Positions 28,975-38,891 of a stretch of DNA of 64,000 nt are shown piece after piece (position 1 is the stretch's first letter; each line of letters begins with the position of its first letter). The stretch covers positions 868,001-932,000 of the forward strand of contig NZ_OU342399.1 of NCBI RefSeq assembly GCF_910589745.1, given 5' to 3'. The notes under the pieces are model-generated. The model was given only the letters and a program-made list of their open reading frames with translations, did not search any database and was not told the DNA's origin. The DNA comes from Candidatus Arcticimaribacter forsetii (GTDB lineage Bacteria; Bacteroidota; Bacteroidia; Flavobacteriales; Flavobacteriaceae). The translations under genes were made by a program, and so were the position numbers.

Positions 28975-31914
28975 ATGCAGAATAACGGACTAATAAAAGT
29001 TTTTGGAATCCTTTTTGGAATCGTAAGTATCTATCAACTTTCGTTTACTTTCATATCAAGTGAGCAAGAAGATAAAGCTGCTTCATACGCGATCAATAGA
29101 ATTTCTGAAGATCAAGCGGACTATGTTACGCTAAGAGAACAAATCGAAACTAACTATCTAGATTCAATCGGAAATCTTCCTCTTTATGGATTTACTTCAT
29201 ACAATGATGCCAAAGGGAAAGAGTTGAACAAAGGTCTTGACTTGAAAGGAGGGATTAATGTAATTCTTCAGATTTCAGTAAAAGATATTTTAAAAGGATT
29301 GACGGATTACACAAAAAATCCAACGTTCAATAAAGCTCTTGACGATGCTGATATTCTTCAAAAGAGCACAGATGTTCCATATGTTGAATCTTTTTTCACT
29401 GCTTTTGATGCAATCAAGGGTGAAGTAACCCTTGCTAATCCTGATATTTTCGCAAACAGAACTTTAAGTGATGTTATAAATTTTGAGATGACCGATGAGC
29501 AAGTTCAACCTATTATTCGTCGTAAAATTGATGAATCTATTGTTTCTGCCTTTGAAGTTTTAAGAAAGCGTATTGATAAATTTGGTGTGACGCAACCAAA
29601 CATCCAACGTCTTGGTACTTCAGGAAGAATCTTAGTGGAACTTCCAGGTGCTAGAGATGTGGAACGTGTTAAGAAATTATTACAAAGTACAGCTCAATTA
29701 GAATTTTGGGAAACGTATAAAAACGAACAGTTTACTAACTTCCTTTATGCAGCAAATAATTTATTAATTGAAAAAGGAGTTCAAAACGACAAAAAGGAAA
29801 CAGAATCTTCTGCAATTGATGATTTATTAGCAGACGTTGAAGCGAAAGATTCTGCTTCTTTAGCAGTTGGTAATCCTCTTTTAGATCTTGTTAAAGGATA
29901 CGGATACCAAGGAGGACCAATTTTAGCTCAATTCGCCAAAAAGGATATGCAAACTGTTATGGGTTACCTAGACCTTCCTGAGGTTAGAAGATTATTACCA
30001 CAACAGTATCGTTATATTAAATTTGCTTGGGGAATTGAACAAGAGAACTCAGAAATTGTAGATCTATATATTTTAAAATCAAATAGAGAAGGACTTCCTC
30101 CTCTAAGTGGTGGTGTAATTGTTGACGCATTCAATACGTACGACCAATTAGGTCAGCCTGCAGTCTCTATGCAAATGGATACTAAAGGAGCTCGTATCTG
30201 GGAAAATATGACAGGAAAAGCTTCAAGAGAGGGTAGTAACATTGCTGTCGTTTTAGATAACATAGTTTATTCTGCTCCCGGAGTTTCTAAAGGAGCTATC
30301 TCTGGAGGTCGTTCAGAAATTTCTGGAAACTTTACTATAAACGAAGCAATCGACTTAGCCAATGTTTTACGTGCAGGTAAATTACCAGCTTCTGCTGATA
30401 TTATTCAATCAGAGATTGTAGGACCGTCTTTAGGGAAAGAAGCTATTCAAAGCGGAATATATTCTTTCGGTATAGCTTTATTAATAGTTTTACTTTGGAT
30501 GATTTTCTATTATGGATCATCGGGTATTTATGCGGATGTTGCATTGGTATTGAATATTTTATTGATTTTCGGAATTCTTGCTGGTCTTGGAGCTGTATTA
30601 ACACTTCCTGGAATTGCAGGGATTGTTTTAACAATAGGTATATCTGTTGATGCTAACGTACTAATTTTCGAAAGAATTAGAGAAGAATTGAAGAAAGGTA
30701 AAGGACAACTTAAAGCGGTTGCTGACGGTTTTGACAACGCGTTATCTTCAATTTTAGATGCAAACATTACAACAGGTTTAACAGCATTAATCTTATTTGT
30801 ATTTGGAACGGGACCAATTAAAGGTTTCGCAACTACTTTATTAATTGGTATTGCAACTTCTTTATTTACTGCAATTTTCATTACAAGGTTATTAATTGAC
30901 GGTCGATCTGTTAAAGGAAAGGCAGTTTCATTTGCTACTTCTGCAACAAAAGGACTTTTCCAAAGCATGAGTATTTCTTTTCTTGAAAAAAGGAAAACAG
31001 CTTATATCGTATCGAGTATTTTAATCGTTTCAAGTCTTATTTCACTTTCAATTAATGGTTTAAACCAAGGGGTTGATTTTGTTGGAGGACGTTCATATAC
31101 GGTTCGATTTGATAAGATTGTTAATCCTACTGAAATAGAAAATGTTCTTACAGATGCTTTTGGTAGTATCGAAGCAAAAACTTTTGGTGAGGATAATCAA
31201 TTGAAAATCACAACCAAGTTTAAAGTAGATGAAGAAGGTTCAGAAGTTGACGTAGAAATTTATGAAAAATTATACGCAGGTTTACAAGCTTATTTACCCG
31301 CTGGAATAACTTATGATCAATTTGTTAATGGTGCTGAAGATAAAACAGTTGGTATTATGTCTTCTATTAAAGTAGGGCCAACAATTGCAGATGATATCAA
31401 GAAGAATTCATATTTAGCAGTTATAGGGTCTTTAATTGTTGTGTTTTTATATATACTATTGCGTTTCCGTAAATGGCAATTTTCTCTAGGAGCTGTAGCG
31501 GCTGTATTCCATGATGTATTAATTGTATTAGGTATATTTTCTCTTACTTATTCTATAATGCCTTTTAGTATGGAAATTAATCAAGCATTTATTGCTGCAA
31601 TACTAACTGTAATTGGATATTCATTGAATGATACGGTTGTTGTGTTTGACCGTATTCGTGAGTTTACTAATGACCACCCAAAATGGAAATTAAACACTAC
31701 AGTTAATTCTGCATTAAATAGTACACTTAGTAGAACGTTAAATACATCTTTAACAACCTTATTGGTATTACTTGCAATCTTCATCTTTGGAGGAGAGTCC
31801 ATCCGAGGGTTTATGTTTGCATTAATCGTGGGAGTTATTGTTGGTACATATAGTTCTGTGTTCATTGCAACTCCTGTAATGTATGACACACAAAACGATA
31901 AGACAGAGGAATAA
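28975..31914 (+). CDS. secDF: fused protein translocase subunit SecDF
   Basis: SecD and SecF are fused into one 979-residue inner-membrane protein that uses the proton gradient to pull exported chains through SecYEG. The SecD half begins with one membrane segment and the conserved LNKGLDLKGGINVILQ, then a large periplasmic region (P1) with a low-complexity insert around residues 265-300, and five membrane segments with GIAGIVLTIGISVDANVLIFERIREE. The SecF half repeats the plan: NGLNQGVDFVGGRSY, later AAILTVIGYSLNDTVVVFDRIRE. Fusion is normal in Bacteroidota. It is monocistronic with its own promoter and terminator. Confidence 0.96.
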   Translation: MQNNGLIKVFGILFGIVSIYQLSFTFISSEQEDKAASYAINRISEDQADYVTLREQIETNYLDSIGNLPLYGFTSYNDAKGKELNKGLDLKGGINVILQISVKDILKGLTDYTKNPTFNKALDDADILQKSTDVPYVESFFTAFDAIKGEVTLANPDIFANRTLSDVINFEMTDEQVQPIIRRKIDESIVSAFEVLRKRIDKFGVTQPNIQRLGTSGRILVELPGARDVERVKKLLQSTAQLEFWETYKNEQFTNFLYAANNLLIEKGVQNDKKETESSAIDDLLADVEAKDSASLAVGNPLLDLVKGYGYQGGPILAQFAKKDMQTVMGYLDLPEVRRLLPQQYRYIKFAWGIEQENSEIVDLYILKSNREGLPPLSGGVIVDAFNTYDQLGQPAVSMQMDTKGARIWENMTGKASREGSNIAVVLDNIVYSAPGVSKGAISGGRSEISGNFTINEAIDLANVLRAGKLPASADIIQSEIVGPSLGKEAIQSGIYSFGIALLIVLLWMIFYYGSSGIYADVALVLNILLIFGILAGLGAVLTLPGIAGIVLTIGISVDANVLIFERIREELKKGKGQLKAVADGFDNALSSILDANITTGLTALILFVFGTGPIKGFATTLLIGIATSLFTAIFITRLLIDGRSVKGKAVSFATSATKGLFQSMSISFLEKRKTAYIVSSILIVSSLISLSINGLNQGVDFVGGRSYTVRFDKIVNPTEIENVLTDAFGSIEAKTFGEDNQLKITTKFKVDEEGSEVDVEIYEKLYAGLQAYLPAGITYDQFVNGAEDKTVGIMSSIKVGPTIADDIKKNSYLAVIGSLIVVFLYILLRFRKWQFSLGAVAAVFHDVLIVLGIFSLTYSIMPFSMEINQAFIAAILTVIGYSLNDTVVVFDRIREFTNDHPKWKLNTTVNSALNSTLSRTLNTSLTTLLVLLAIFIFGGESIRGFMFALIVGVIVGTYSSVFIATPVMYDTQNDKTEE

Positions 31915-31939
31915 AAAACTTTATTTCAAGTTTTAATAA

Positions 31940-31973
31940 AAAAAAATCACGGTGTAAGCCGTGATTTTTTTTT
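31940..31973 (+). terminator. secDF terminator
   Basis: An AAATCACGG / CCGTGATTT perfect 9-bp stem with a 6-nt loop is flanked by A and T runs, so it can also act for the minus-strand gene at 32026. Confidence 0.88.
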
Positions 31974-32025
31974 ATGATATTCCTAACGCTTTTAAAAATA
32001 ATATTCAATAAAAGAAAATTAAAGG

Positions 32026-32565
32026 TTACCAGCCTTTTTTATTTTTTAAGACACGAATATGTTCTAGATGGTGGAGGCTGTGCCAAGTATATAGCTCCAT
32101 AACAACATAAATCGGATATTTTTTAGAACGTTCTGGATGCAGATATTCACGTTTAAATTGTTCTCCTGTAAGAGAATTAAAAAATGTAATCCAGCGGTTA
32201 TGAACCCCTTCAAGGATTAATAAACTAGAGGAAAGGTCTATCTCACGAGCATCTTCTAAGTTAGCCCAGTCTACTTCTGCATAATCTTTTATGCTTGGAG
32301 TATTTTCGAGTAATGCATGCTTACATCTTAGGTAGGCATGAGTATGACTATCTGCAAGATGATGAACTACTTGAGCTATTGTCCATCCGTCTTCTCGATA
32401 GGGTGTCTGTAATTGATCGAAAGTTAAGTCTTTAGTTTCCTCTCTCAATAAGGTAGGAATCTCTTTTAGGGTCGCTAAAAGTTTGATTTTTTTATCTTCA
32501 GATGGTGGTTCAGTTGACCATTCATATTTACCAATAGGAAAACGTAGTTTTTCGAGTGTATCCAT
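32026..32565 (-). CDS. YfiT/BstA-like DinB-fold thiol transferase
   Basis: The 179-residue protein has the DinB four-helix fold with a metal-binding histidine triad. VVHHLADSHTHAYLR supplies one His, and the C-terminal WHSLHHLEHIRVLK supplies two more. The sequence GKYEWSTEPPSEDK at the N-terminus and PYREDGWTIAQVVHH are typical of the YfiT family, some of which transfer bacillithiol to electrophiles. A bacillithiol biosynthesis gene (bshB1) lies in this window at 54809, which supports that reading. It is 10 nt downstream of lgt on the same strand, so the two are probably co-transcribed. Confidence 0.85.
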   Translation of the reverse strand: MDTLEKLRFPIGKYEWSTEPPSEDKKIKLLATLKEIPTLLREETKDLTFDQLQTPYREDGWTIAQVVHHLADSHTHAYLRCKHALLENTPSIKDYAEVDWANLEDAREIDLSSSLLILEGVHNRWITFFNSLTGEQFKREYLHPERSKKYPIYVVMELYTWHSLHHLEHIRVLKNKKGW

Positions 32566-32575
32566 GGAAAATTCT

Positions 32576-33400
32576 TTATTTTAATTCAGTTTTTCTAAAC
32601 ACAAAGAACAATCCAAAAAGAATCATAGGAATACTCAACCATTGACCCGTAGAAAGAATAGGAGCGAATGTTTCAAAACCTCCTTGACTAACTTTTACAA
32701 ATTCCACCAAAAATCGAACACTGAAAAGTACAGCAAAGAATACACCAAATAAATAACCATTATTGCGGTTAATTTTGTTTTTATACAAATATCTAAGTAA
32801 AAAGAATAATGCGATATATCCAATAGCTTCATACAATTGAGCGGGATGCCTTGGGGCTATTTCTCTTCTGTTATCGAACACAACGCCAAAGTTATTTCCA
32901 GTATATTTTCCTACAATCTCGGAATTAAAAAAGTTTCCTATACGAACAAATGCTGCTCCTATACTAACAGGAATAACCAAACGATCTAATATCCATATCA
33001 GAGGTTTGTAGTTGTATTTTCTCTGATATAAGTATAAACCGATTAAAATCCCAATTGCGGCTCCATGACTAGCTAATCCTCTGAAGCCTGTAAATTTATA
33101 ATCCCCATTATCAAGTTCTTTTATAGGTAATAGAATTTCTATAATATGATTTTGATAGTACCCCCAATTGTAAAAAAAGACCTCTCCCAAACGGGCTCCT
33201 AACAAAGTAGCAATAACTACATAAAAAAGTAGAGGTTCTACATATTCCGTCGACACTTTTTCTTTTTCATATATTTTTTTCATGAGATAAAGTCCAAATG
33301 AAAACGCTATAACAAACATCAGGCTGTAATAGTGTATCCCGAAAGACCCTATTTTAAATAAAGTTTCTGTTGGCGCCCAGTGTATTTTTGAAAAAAACAT
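32576..33400 (-). CDS. lgt: prolipoprotein diacylglyceryl transferase
   Basis: This integral inner-membrane enzyme moves diacylglycerol from phosphatidylglycerol to the lipobox cysteine of prolipoproteins, the first step of lipoprotein maturation. The 274 residues hold about seven membrane segments, with the family core GLASHGAAIGILIGLYLY, the Lgt signature RIGNFFNSEIVGKYT, and APRHPAQLYEA. Several lipoproteins encoded in this window (22289, 37445, 60030) are its expected substrates. It heads or sits in a same-strand run with yidD, cysS and folE upstream. Confidence 0.95.
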   Translation of the reverse strand: MFFSKIHWAPTETLFKIGSFGIHYYSLMFVIAFSFGLYLMKKIYEKEKVSTEYVEPLLFYVVIATLLGARLGEVFFYNWGYYQNHIIEILLPIKELDNGDYKFTGFRGLASHGAAIGILIGLYLYQRKYNYKPLIWILDRLVIPVSIGAAFVRIGNFFNSEIVGKYTGNNFGVVFDNRREIAPRHPAQLYEAIGYIALFFLLRYLYKNKINRNNGYLFGVFFAVLFSVRFLVEFVKVSQGGFETFAPILSTGQWLSIPMILFGLFFVFRKTELK

Positions 33401-33452
33401 ATTATTAATTTTGATGGTTAAAAGTACCTAAAATTTATTACTTAATATTAAT

Positions 33453-33674
33453 TTATGGAACCGGATCAAATCCGCCTTTACTCCAAGGATGACAACTCAA
33501 AATTCTTTTAATAGTTAAATAAAACCCTTTGAAAAGGCCGTGTTTTTCAAAAGCTTCTAATCCATATTGAGAACAGGTGGGACTATAACGGCAAGTTGCG
33601 GGAGTAAAAGGAGATATAAAAGACCGGTAAAATTTTATTAACAAGACAAAGGGTAGAATTAATATTCTTTTCAT
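33453..33674 (-). CDS. yidD: membrane protein insertion efficiency factor YidD
   Basis: The 73-residue protein has one N-terminal amphipathic/hydrophobic helix and the family core [20 protein letters not shown] (three cysteines with the last in LSCHPW) ending in KGGFDPVP. YidD assists YidC-dependent membrane insertion. It lies 10 nt after cysS and 52 nt before lgt in the same orientation. The usual partners rpmH and rnpA are not here, as is common in Bacteroidota. Confidence 0.93.
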   Translation of the reverse strand: MKRILILPFVLLIKFYRSFISPFTPATCRYSPTCSQYGLEAFEKHGLFKGFYLTIKRILSCHPWSKGGFDPVP

Positions 33675-33684
33675 GGCCTTTCTT

Positions 33685-35157
33685 TTAAATACTAAAGCCA
33701 GTTCCGTCTTTTCCGTCTTTTAATTGAACTCCAAGAGCCAGAAGTTCATCCCGTATTCTGTCAGATGTTGCAAAGTCTTTATTGTCTCGAGCAGTTTTTC
33801 GGATATCAATTAACATTGAAATTGTACCTTCTAAAGCTGCTGTAATAGAAGACTTATTTTCATTTTCATTAAGAGTAATGCCCATTACCTCTTCAACAAA
33901 AATTAATATTGTATCTAATAATTTCTCTTGATCTACAGCAGATATCGAAGCTGCTCCGTTACCAACAGCATTTATAAATTTAATTGCATCAAAAAGTTGT
34001 GCTATGAGTATTGGGCTGTTAAAGTCATCGTTCATTGCAGCATAACATTTGGTTTCCCAAAGTTCATAGTCGAATCCTTCTGTTTTGTTAGAGGTAGTTA
34101 TTTTTTTTAGGGTTTGAATTCCCTCTTGAAGTCTATTAAACCCTTTTTCGGAAGCAAGAAGTGCATCTTCACTTAGGTCTACAATACTTCTATAATGAGC
34201 TTGCAATAAGAAAAATCGAACAACAGCAGGAGAAAAAGCTTTACTGAAAATTTTGTTTTCACCGGAAAACATTTCTTCGGGTAAAATATTATTGCCAGTT
34301 GACTTTGCCATTTTTTGGCCATTAAGCGTTAACATGTTGGCATGTAGCCAGTAGTTCACAGGAGCTTCATTAGTCATAGATTCTGCCTGAGCAATTTCAC
34401 ATTCGTGGTGTGGAAATTTAAGATCCATTCCACCTCCATGTATATCAAACTGATTTCCGAGATATTTTGTACTCATTGCGGTACACTCTAGGTGCCAGCC
34501 TGGAAATCCATCGCTCCATGGTGACGGCCATCTCATGATGTGTTTTGGTTCCGCTTTTTTCCATAAGGCAAAATCTTGTGGGCTTTTTTTATCAGTTTGT
34601 CCCTCAAGACTTCTAGTGTTGTGAATTAGATCTTCTATTTTGCGACCACTGAGTTTTCCGTAGTTATGTGATTCGTTGTATTTCAGAACATCAAAATATA
34701 CAGAACCGTTGATCTCGTAAGCAAATCCTTTGTCCAGTATTGATTTTATTATTTCTATTTGTTCAATAATATGACCAGTAGCAGTTGGCTCTATACTCGG
34801 AGGGAGGTTGTTAAATTTGGCTAATGTTTCATGGAAGTCAACTGTATATCGTTGAACTACTTCCATGGGTTCAATAGACTCTAAACGTGCTTTTTTTGCG
34901 ATTCGATCTTCACCTTCATCTGCATCATTCTCTAAGTGACCTGCATCTGTTATGTTCCTTACGTATCTTACTTTATAACCTAAGTGCTTAAGGTATCTAA
35001 AGATTAAATCAAAAGACATAAAAGTTCGGCAATTACCTAAATGAACGTTGCTGTAAACAGTAGGTCCACAAACATACATTCCAACATAATTAGGTGTAAT
35101 TGGTTTAAAAACTTCTTTTTTTCCACTTAAGGAATTGTATACAGAAAGTTGCTGCAT
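33685..35157 (-). CDS. cysS: cysteinyl-tRNA synthetase
   Basis: This class I synthetase charges tRNA-Cys. The 490 residues show the HIGH-type motif in [16 protein letters not shown], zinc-site residues in [10 protein letters not shown] and PHHECEIAQ, the KMSKS-type loop KMAKSTGN, and the C-terminal anticodon-binding helical domain. The start codon overlaps the folE stop by one base (TAATG), giving translational coupling. Length and motifs are normal. Confidence 0.97.
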   Translation of the reverse strand: MQQLSVYNSLSGKKEVFKPITPNYVGMYVCGPTVYSNVHLGNCRTFMSFDLIFRYLKHLGYKVRYVRNITDAGHLENDADEGEDRIAKKARLESIEPMEVVQRYTVDFHETLAKFNNLPPSIEPTATGHIIEQIEIIKSILDKGFAYEINGSVYFDVLKYNESHNYGKLSGRKIEDLIHNTRSLEGQTDKKSPQDFALWKKAEPKHIMRWPSPWSDGFPGWHLECTAMSTKYLGNQFDIHGGGMDLKFPHHECEIAQAESMTNEAPVNYWLHANMLTLNGQKMAKSTGNNILPEEMFSGENKIFSKAFSPAVVRFFLLQAHYRSIVDLSEDALLASEKGFNRLQEGIQTLKKITTSNKTEGFDYELWETKCYAAMNDDFNSPILIAQLFDAIKFINAVGNGAASISAVDQEKLLDTILIFVEEVMGITLNENENKSSITAALEGTISMLIDIRKTARDNKDFATSDRIRDELLALGVQLKDGKDGTGFSI

Positions 35158-35837
35158 TAGAATTCTGTGTCGAGTTGGATATAATCCAAAAATTCGCGCT
35201 TTGTTTCTTTAGTTTTAAATGCTCCTCCAAATTCGGAAGTGATTGTGCTACTACTTATATCTTTTATTCCTCTTGAATTAACACATAAATGTTTAGCATC
35301 AATTACACAGGCCACGTCTTCAGTACCAAGTACTTTTTTCAATTCGTCAACAATTTGTAACGTTAAACGTTCTTGAACCTGTGGGCGTTGAGAATAGTAT
35401 TGAACGATTCTATTCATTTTAGACAAACCAACAACAGTGCCTTTAGAAATATAGGCTACATGTGCTTTTCCTACTATTGGAAGTAAATGATGCTCGCAAG
35501 TAGAGTAAACAGTTATGTTCTTTTCTACAAGGATTTCCCCGTATTTGTAATTGTTACTAAAAGTCGATGCTTTTGGTTTGTTGTCTGGATGAAGTCCGCT
35601 AAAAATTTCGTTGACATACATTTTAGCAACTCTTTTTGGAGTTCCTTTAATACTGTCATCTGTCAAATCCATACCTAAGATTTCTAGAATTTCACCAACC
35701 TTTTCTTCAATCATTTCGATTTTTTTAGGGTTGCTAAGTTCAAAAGCATCAGGTCTTAACGGAGTTATTGCACTACTACCAACATGATCGTCACCATAGA
35801 TGTCGATCTTTTCTTCAAGGGAATTATTAACTTTCAT
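35157..35837 (-). CDS. folE: GTP cyclohydrolase I
   Basis: The enzyme converts GTP to dihydroneopterin triphosphate, the entry to folate and pterin synthesis. The 226-residue protein has zinc ligands in [20 protein letters not shown] and in [13 protein letters not shown], and substrate residues in [18 protein letters not shown] followed by QERLT. The N-terminal 30 residues are a variable extension. It is the first gene of a folE-cysS-yidD-lgt run with a consensus promoter box upstream. Confidence 0.97.
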   Translation of the reverse strand: MKVNNSLEEKIDIYGDDHVGSSAITPLRPDAFELSNPKKIEMIEEKVGEILEILGMDLTDDSIKGTPKRVAKMYVNEIFSGLHPDNKPKASTFSNNYKYGEILVEKNITVYSTCEHHLLPIVGKAHVAYISKGTVVGLSKMNRIVQYYSQRPQVQERLTLQIVDELKKVLGTEDVACVIDAKHLCVNSRGIKDISSSTITSEFGGAFKTKETKREFLDYIQLDTEF

Positions 35838-35854
35838 AGATTATTTAAGTAAAG

Positions 35855-35862
35855 CAAAGATA
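35855..35862 (-). promoter_or_regulatory. -7 box for folE operon
   Basis: The minus strand reads TATCTTTG, a consensus match, 17 nt before the folE ATG. Confidence 0.55.
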
Positions 35863-35916
35863 AACATTTATGCCACATTTTTTAAGGCAACTTGTTATTT
35901 AGACAACAGGTTTTAT

Positions 35917-37416
35917 CTAGAACTTTAAGGAATAGGTTAATCCAATCGTTAAAACTTCTTTCTTTAAGTCAAATTTGTCTATTAAGCCAGTTGAAAATAA
36001 CTGCTGTTGGTTTATTCGCTCACTGCTTACAATACTCAAATCTAATGTACTTCCTCCGAAATTAATTCCAGCGCCTATACTCTTAGAAGTTCGGCTATTG
36101 TCAAATGTTTTCAATGATGCTCCTTCTTCTATAAAACCTCCTCTTATGCTATAATTTCCAAAACGATATTCTCCTCCAATTTTTAAAATCCCAGAGGAGT
36201 CTAAATTACTGGTAATTAGTGAATTTTGATTATTCAAATAAGTATCATTTGGCTCGTTAAATTTCGATTTGTCATAATTTACTTGGGTGTAATCTAAACT
36301 TAGAAGCCCTTTCTTTCCATAAACATATGCAATACTCCCATTGTATTTAGAAGGTGTATTAAACCTGTATGCTGGATACTCATTTATTACATTCGGTTCT
36401 ATAGTTATGTTCCTCTCTGTATTAGTAACAATGAATTGTCTAGTTTCTTCTAATAAACTAAAGTAAGTTGGGCTTTCATAACTCAATCCAAGACGTATAT
36501 TATTATTTAATTTTGAAATAACCCCAAGCTGAAAAGAAACCCCTTTACCAAAAGTGTACAACTCATTGTTAAACCTCAGAGCACTGATATTAGAATCATC
36601 AGAATAGTTACTTTCATAGAAGTTGGTAGATTCTCTATATTCTAAGTTATGTGAATTAATATTCAATCCAAAATGGTGTTTGTTATTAAGCACAGCACCT
36701 GCATTAAAGGTGTATTTTTTTATTCCTCCAGTTCTATTCGTAACATATTCATGAAAAAATCCACCTGCTCCTGGAGCTACATTGCTATAATAGGAAGTAT
36801 TAATCGGCGTATCCTCATCAGCTTCAATCACATAAGATTGATACCCTAAAAATCCCTGCTGAGCACTGTAACCAAATTCACTTGCTAGAAATCCATACAA
36901 ATCGGAATCATTTTCATCATCTATCAATTGAAAATTTTCAAGAGCAAAACCTTGAGCATTATTGAGGAAATACTCATCAATTCCACTTGTATTATAACCT
37001 TCGGCTTCAAAATTGTTGTTGAAGTTTGCTGTTTTCTGAAAATTAAAAGCAAAACTTATTTTTGACCAAGGGCTGTCATCTGTATTTTTCAATACCAAAA
37101 CAAACCCCATTTGATCAAAATCTAAATCACGATTATCGGTAACATAATTAGTGTTCAAATAATCTGTATTATTTATATTTTTAATGGAACTTGCAGTAAT
37201 TCCAAACTCAGTTATTTCAAAAACAGAACTGGCTGCAGGGTTGTTTGCAATCGCTCCAAAATCCCCTCCAAGGGCTCCAAAAGCACCTCCCATAGCGTTG
37301 TAACGGGCAGTTCCATTCTGATTTGTAGTGCTATATCTTAGAACGTCTTCTAGTGTTTGACCGCTGACAGAGGTGGTAAAAAAAAGCAAAACTATGGCTC
37401 TATATAAATGATTCAT
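35917..37416 (-). CDS. OmpP1/FadL-like outer-membrane transport protein
   Basis: The 499-residue protein has a signal peptide (about 1-19, ending SVSGQ) and a barrel with the N-terminal block NGTARYNAMGGAFGALGGDFGAIANNPAA. That is the FadL-family hallmark (in this branch the N-terminus forms the hatch), and it ends in LTIGLTYSLKF with terminal phenylalanine. FadL-type proteins admit hydrophobic compounds across the outer membrane; the substrate is unknown. It lies 28 nt downstream of the low-complexity lipoprotein gene on the same strand. Confidence 0.8.
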   Translation of the reverse strand: MNHLYRAIVLLFFTTSVSGQTLEDVLRYSTTNQNGTARYNAMGGAFGALGGDFGAIANNPAASSVFEITEFGITASSIKNINNTDYLNTNYVTDNRDLDFDQMGFVLVLKNTDDSPWSKISFAFNFQKTANFNNNFEAEGYNTSGIDEYFLNNAQGFALENFQLIDDENDSDLYGFLASEFGYSAQQGFLGYQSYVIEADEDTPINTSYYSNVAPGAGGFFHEYVTNRTGGIKKYTFNAGAVLNNKHHFGLNINSHNLEYRESTNFYESNYSDDSNISALRFNNELYTFGKGVSFQLGVISKLNNNIRLGLSYESPTYFSLLEETRQFIVTNTERNITIEPNVINEYPAYRFNTPSKYNGSIAYVYGKKGLLSLDYTQVNYDKSKFNEPNDTYLNNQNSLITSNLDSSGILKIGGEYRFGNYSIRGGFIEEGASLKTFDNSRTSKSIGAGINFGGSTLDLSIVSSERINQQQLFSTGLIDKFDLKKEVLTIGLTYSLKF

Positions 37417-37444
37417 ATTAAATTCTTAAGTATGTTTAAATTGA

Positions 37445-38548
37445 TTAATTTCTTCTATTTGAACTAACTGATCTTGAGCTCGATCTGGAAGAAGAACTAC
37501 TACTTCTTGCGCTAGAGTTTGAACTAGATGATCTTGAACTGTTAAAAGAAGGTTCAGAACTCCTAGTTGTACTTCTAGAAGAGCTTGAGCTAGGTCGAAT
37601 TCTTTTGTTCGATTCATTGGTGTTAGCTCTACTGTTAAGATTGAAACGTATTTCTCTAGGAGGAGTAGCGTTGTTACTTTGTCTAGAAGTTATATATCTT
37701 CTTGCATATTCGCGGAGACGTTCTTCTTTATTCGCCTCAGGATTTGCAGTATTTCTTCCAGAACTGATAACTGTTGGTACATCAACCTTATTGCTTCTAG
37801 AATTTATATTTCCTCTTCTTGTAGACGTTGCAGAAGTTCTAGTCCCTCTAATATTATTGCTATTGGTTTCGTCTTTGCCTCTTCTAGATTTAGATAGAGC
37901 TCTTCTTACAGGAAGGATACGATTATTAACGATTCTATTTCCGTTTCTGTTGAATTGATTGAAGTAATTAAATCCATTGAAGCGATTAAAACCATTAAAT
38001 CCGTAATAATTTCCAAAATATGGGTTAAAGTACGCGTATGGAAAAGAGGAGAAGTGTGGATTATAAAATCCCCATCGATACGGGTTATATAAACTCGCAT
38101 TATTCCCAAAGAATCCTCTATTAAAATTTCCAAAGATAAAGCCGTTATTGAAATATGGATCAAATCTTAAATACCCTAGATTATAGTCAACTGGGCTTCC
38201 TAAGAAGTAAATATTAGTGTTTTGCGGATTACTTCCCCATTGACCTAAAGTTCCTTGAGTGGTGTTTAATGCACCTCCAACATAACTGTTTGTGTCCGTG
38301 AAATACAATCCGTCTACATTATCATCCCAGTTGTATTGATTTGAATCCTGGTCTATAAATTGAGTGTTAGCAGAATTACTAGAAACAACTTCCGATGGTG
38401 AGGCTTTTACAGAATTTTGATCACTCCCATATATCCCATCGATTGCGTATTGCGATGTCGGCTGAAAGCTACCGCACGAATGAAGAATCAATACAATAGA
38501 AAGAAGTAATGTTACTCTTAAAGTAGAAAGTGATACATGATTTTTCAT
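37445..38548 (-). CDS. low-complexity lipoprotein with Phe/Asn-rich middle and Ser/Arg-rich tail
   Basis: The 367-residue lipoprotein has lipobox LILHSC (C25). Residues about 130-210 are extremely rich in Phe, Tyr, Asn and Gly (FNGFNRFNGFNYFNQFNRNG). The last 50 or so residues are almost only Ser and Arg (RSSSSSSRSSSRSV), strongly positively charged. No domain is recognised. The arrangement suggests an extended surface- or peptidoglycan-contacting protein. It is co-directional with, and 28 nt upstream of, a FadL-like porin, suggesting they act together; this pairing is inference. Several plus-strand open frames inside it are composition artefacts. Confidence 0.75.
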   Translation of the reverse strand: MKNHVSLSTLRVTLLLSIVLILHSCGSFQPTSQYAIDGIYGSDQNSVKASPSEVVSSNSANTQFIDQDSNQYNWDDNVDGLYFTDTNSYVGGALNTTQGTLGQWGSNPQNTNIYFLGSPVDYNLGYLRFDPYFNNGFIFGNFNRGFFGNNASLYNPYRWGFYNPHFSSFPYAYFNPYFGNYYGFNGFNRFNGFNYFNQFNRNGNRIVNNRILPVRRALSKSRRGKDETNSNNIRGTRTSATSTRRGNINSRSNKVDVPTVISSGRNTANPEANKEERLREYARRYITSRQSNNATPPREIRFNLNSRANTNESNKRIRPSSSSSRSTTRSSEPSFNSSRSSSSNSSARSSSSSSRSSSRSVSSNRRN

Positions 38549-38571
38549 AAGGATTAGCTTTAGTTGTTATA

Positions 38572-38579
38572 CAAAAGTA
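38572..38579 (-). promoter_or_regulatory. -7 box for the lipoprotein/FadL operon
   Basis: The minus strand reads TACTTTTG, matching TAnnTTTG, 23 nt before the ATG at 38548. Confidence 0.5.
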
Positions 38580-38835
38580 ATTTAAAATAATTTCTTTTAG
38601 AAATTGTTTCTGTTAATGTTATTTCAAATTCTGTGCCACAAAAATTATTATTTAAAAAGGAACCTATTTCCCCTGTTAAATTCCTATTGATTTAATCTTT
38701 AAATAAAAAAATGTTAAAGTATACTTGAAGTTATGTTTCAATATTTTCTGTATACATACTAGGTCCTTGAATATAGGAAGGAATTTATTTCGGATAACAT
38801 TCAGATATTAATAGCATAATCAGAACTAAAATAAT

Positions 38836-38843
38836 TAGTTTTG
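38836..38843 (+). promoter_or_regulatory. -7 box for proS
   Basis: TAGTTTTG matches the consensus, 48 nt before the proS ATG. Confidence 0.5.
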
Positions 38844-38891
38844 TACTTTAATTCTCTAGTGAAATTTCTAGTTTAACACGATTATAAAACA

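Larger units (their letters stand above)
38549..38891. other. 343-base intergenic region between divergent lipoprotein and proS genes
   Basis: It holds one -7 box on each strand (38572-38579 minus, 38836-38843 plus). The middle (about 38600-38800) is AT-rich with no ORF, hairpin or repeat that I can support. Confidence 0.6.

Noticed and set aside
37605..37958. Plus-strand open frames with Leu/Ser-rich translations
   Set aside because: They are shadows of the Ser/Arg- and Asn-rich minus-strand lipoprotein; the composition comes from the repeated codons.
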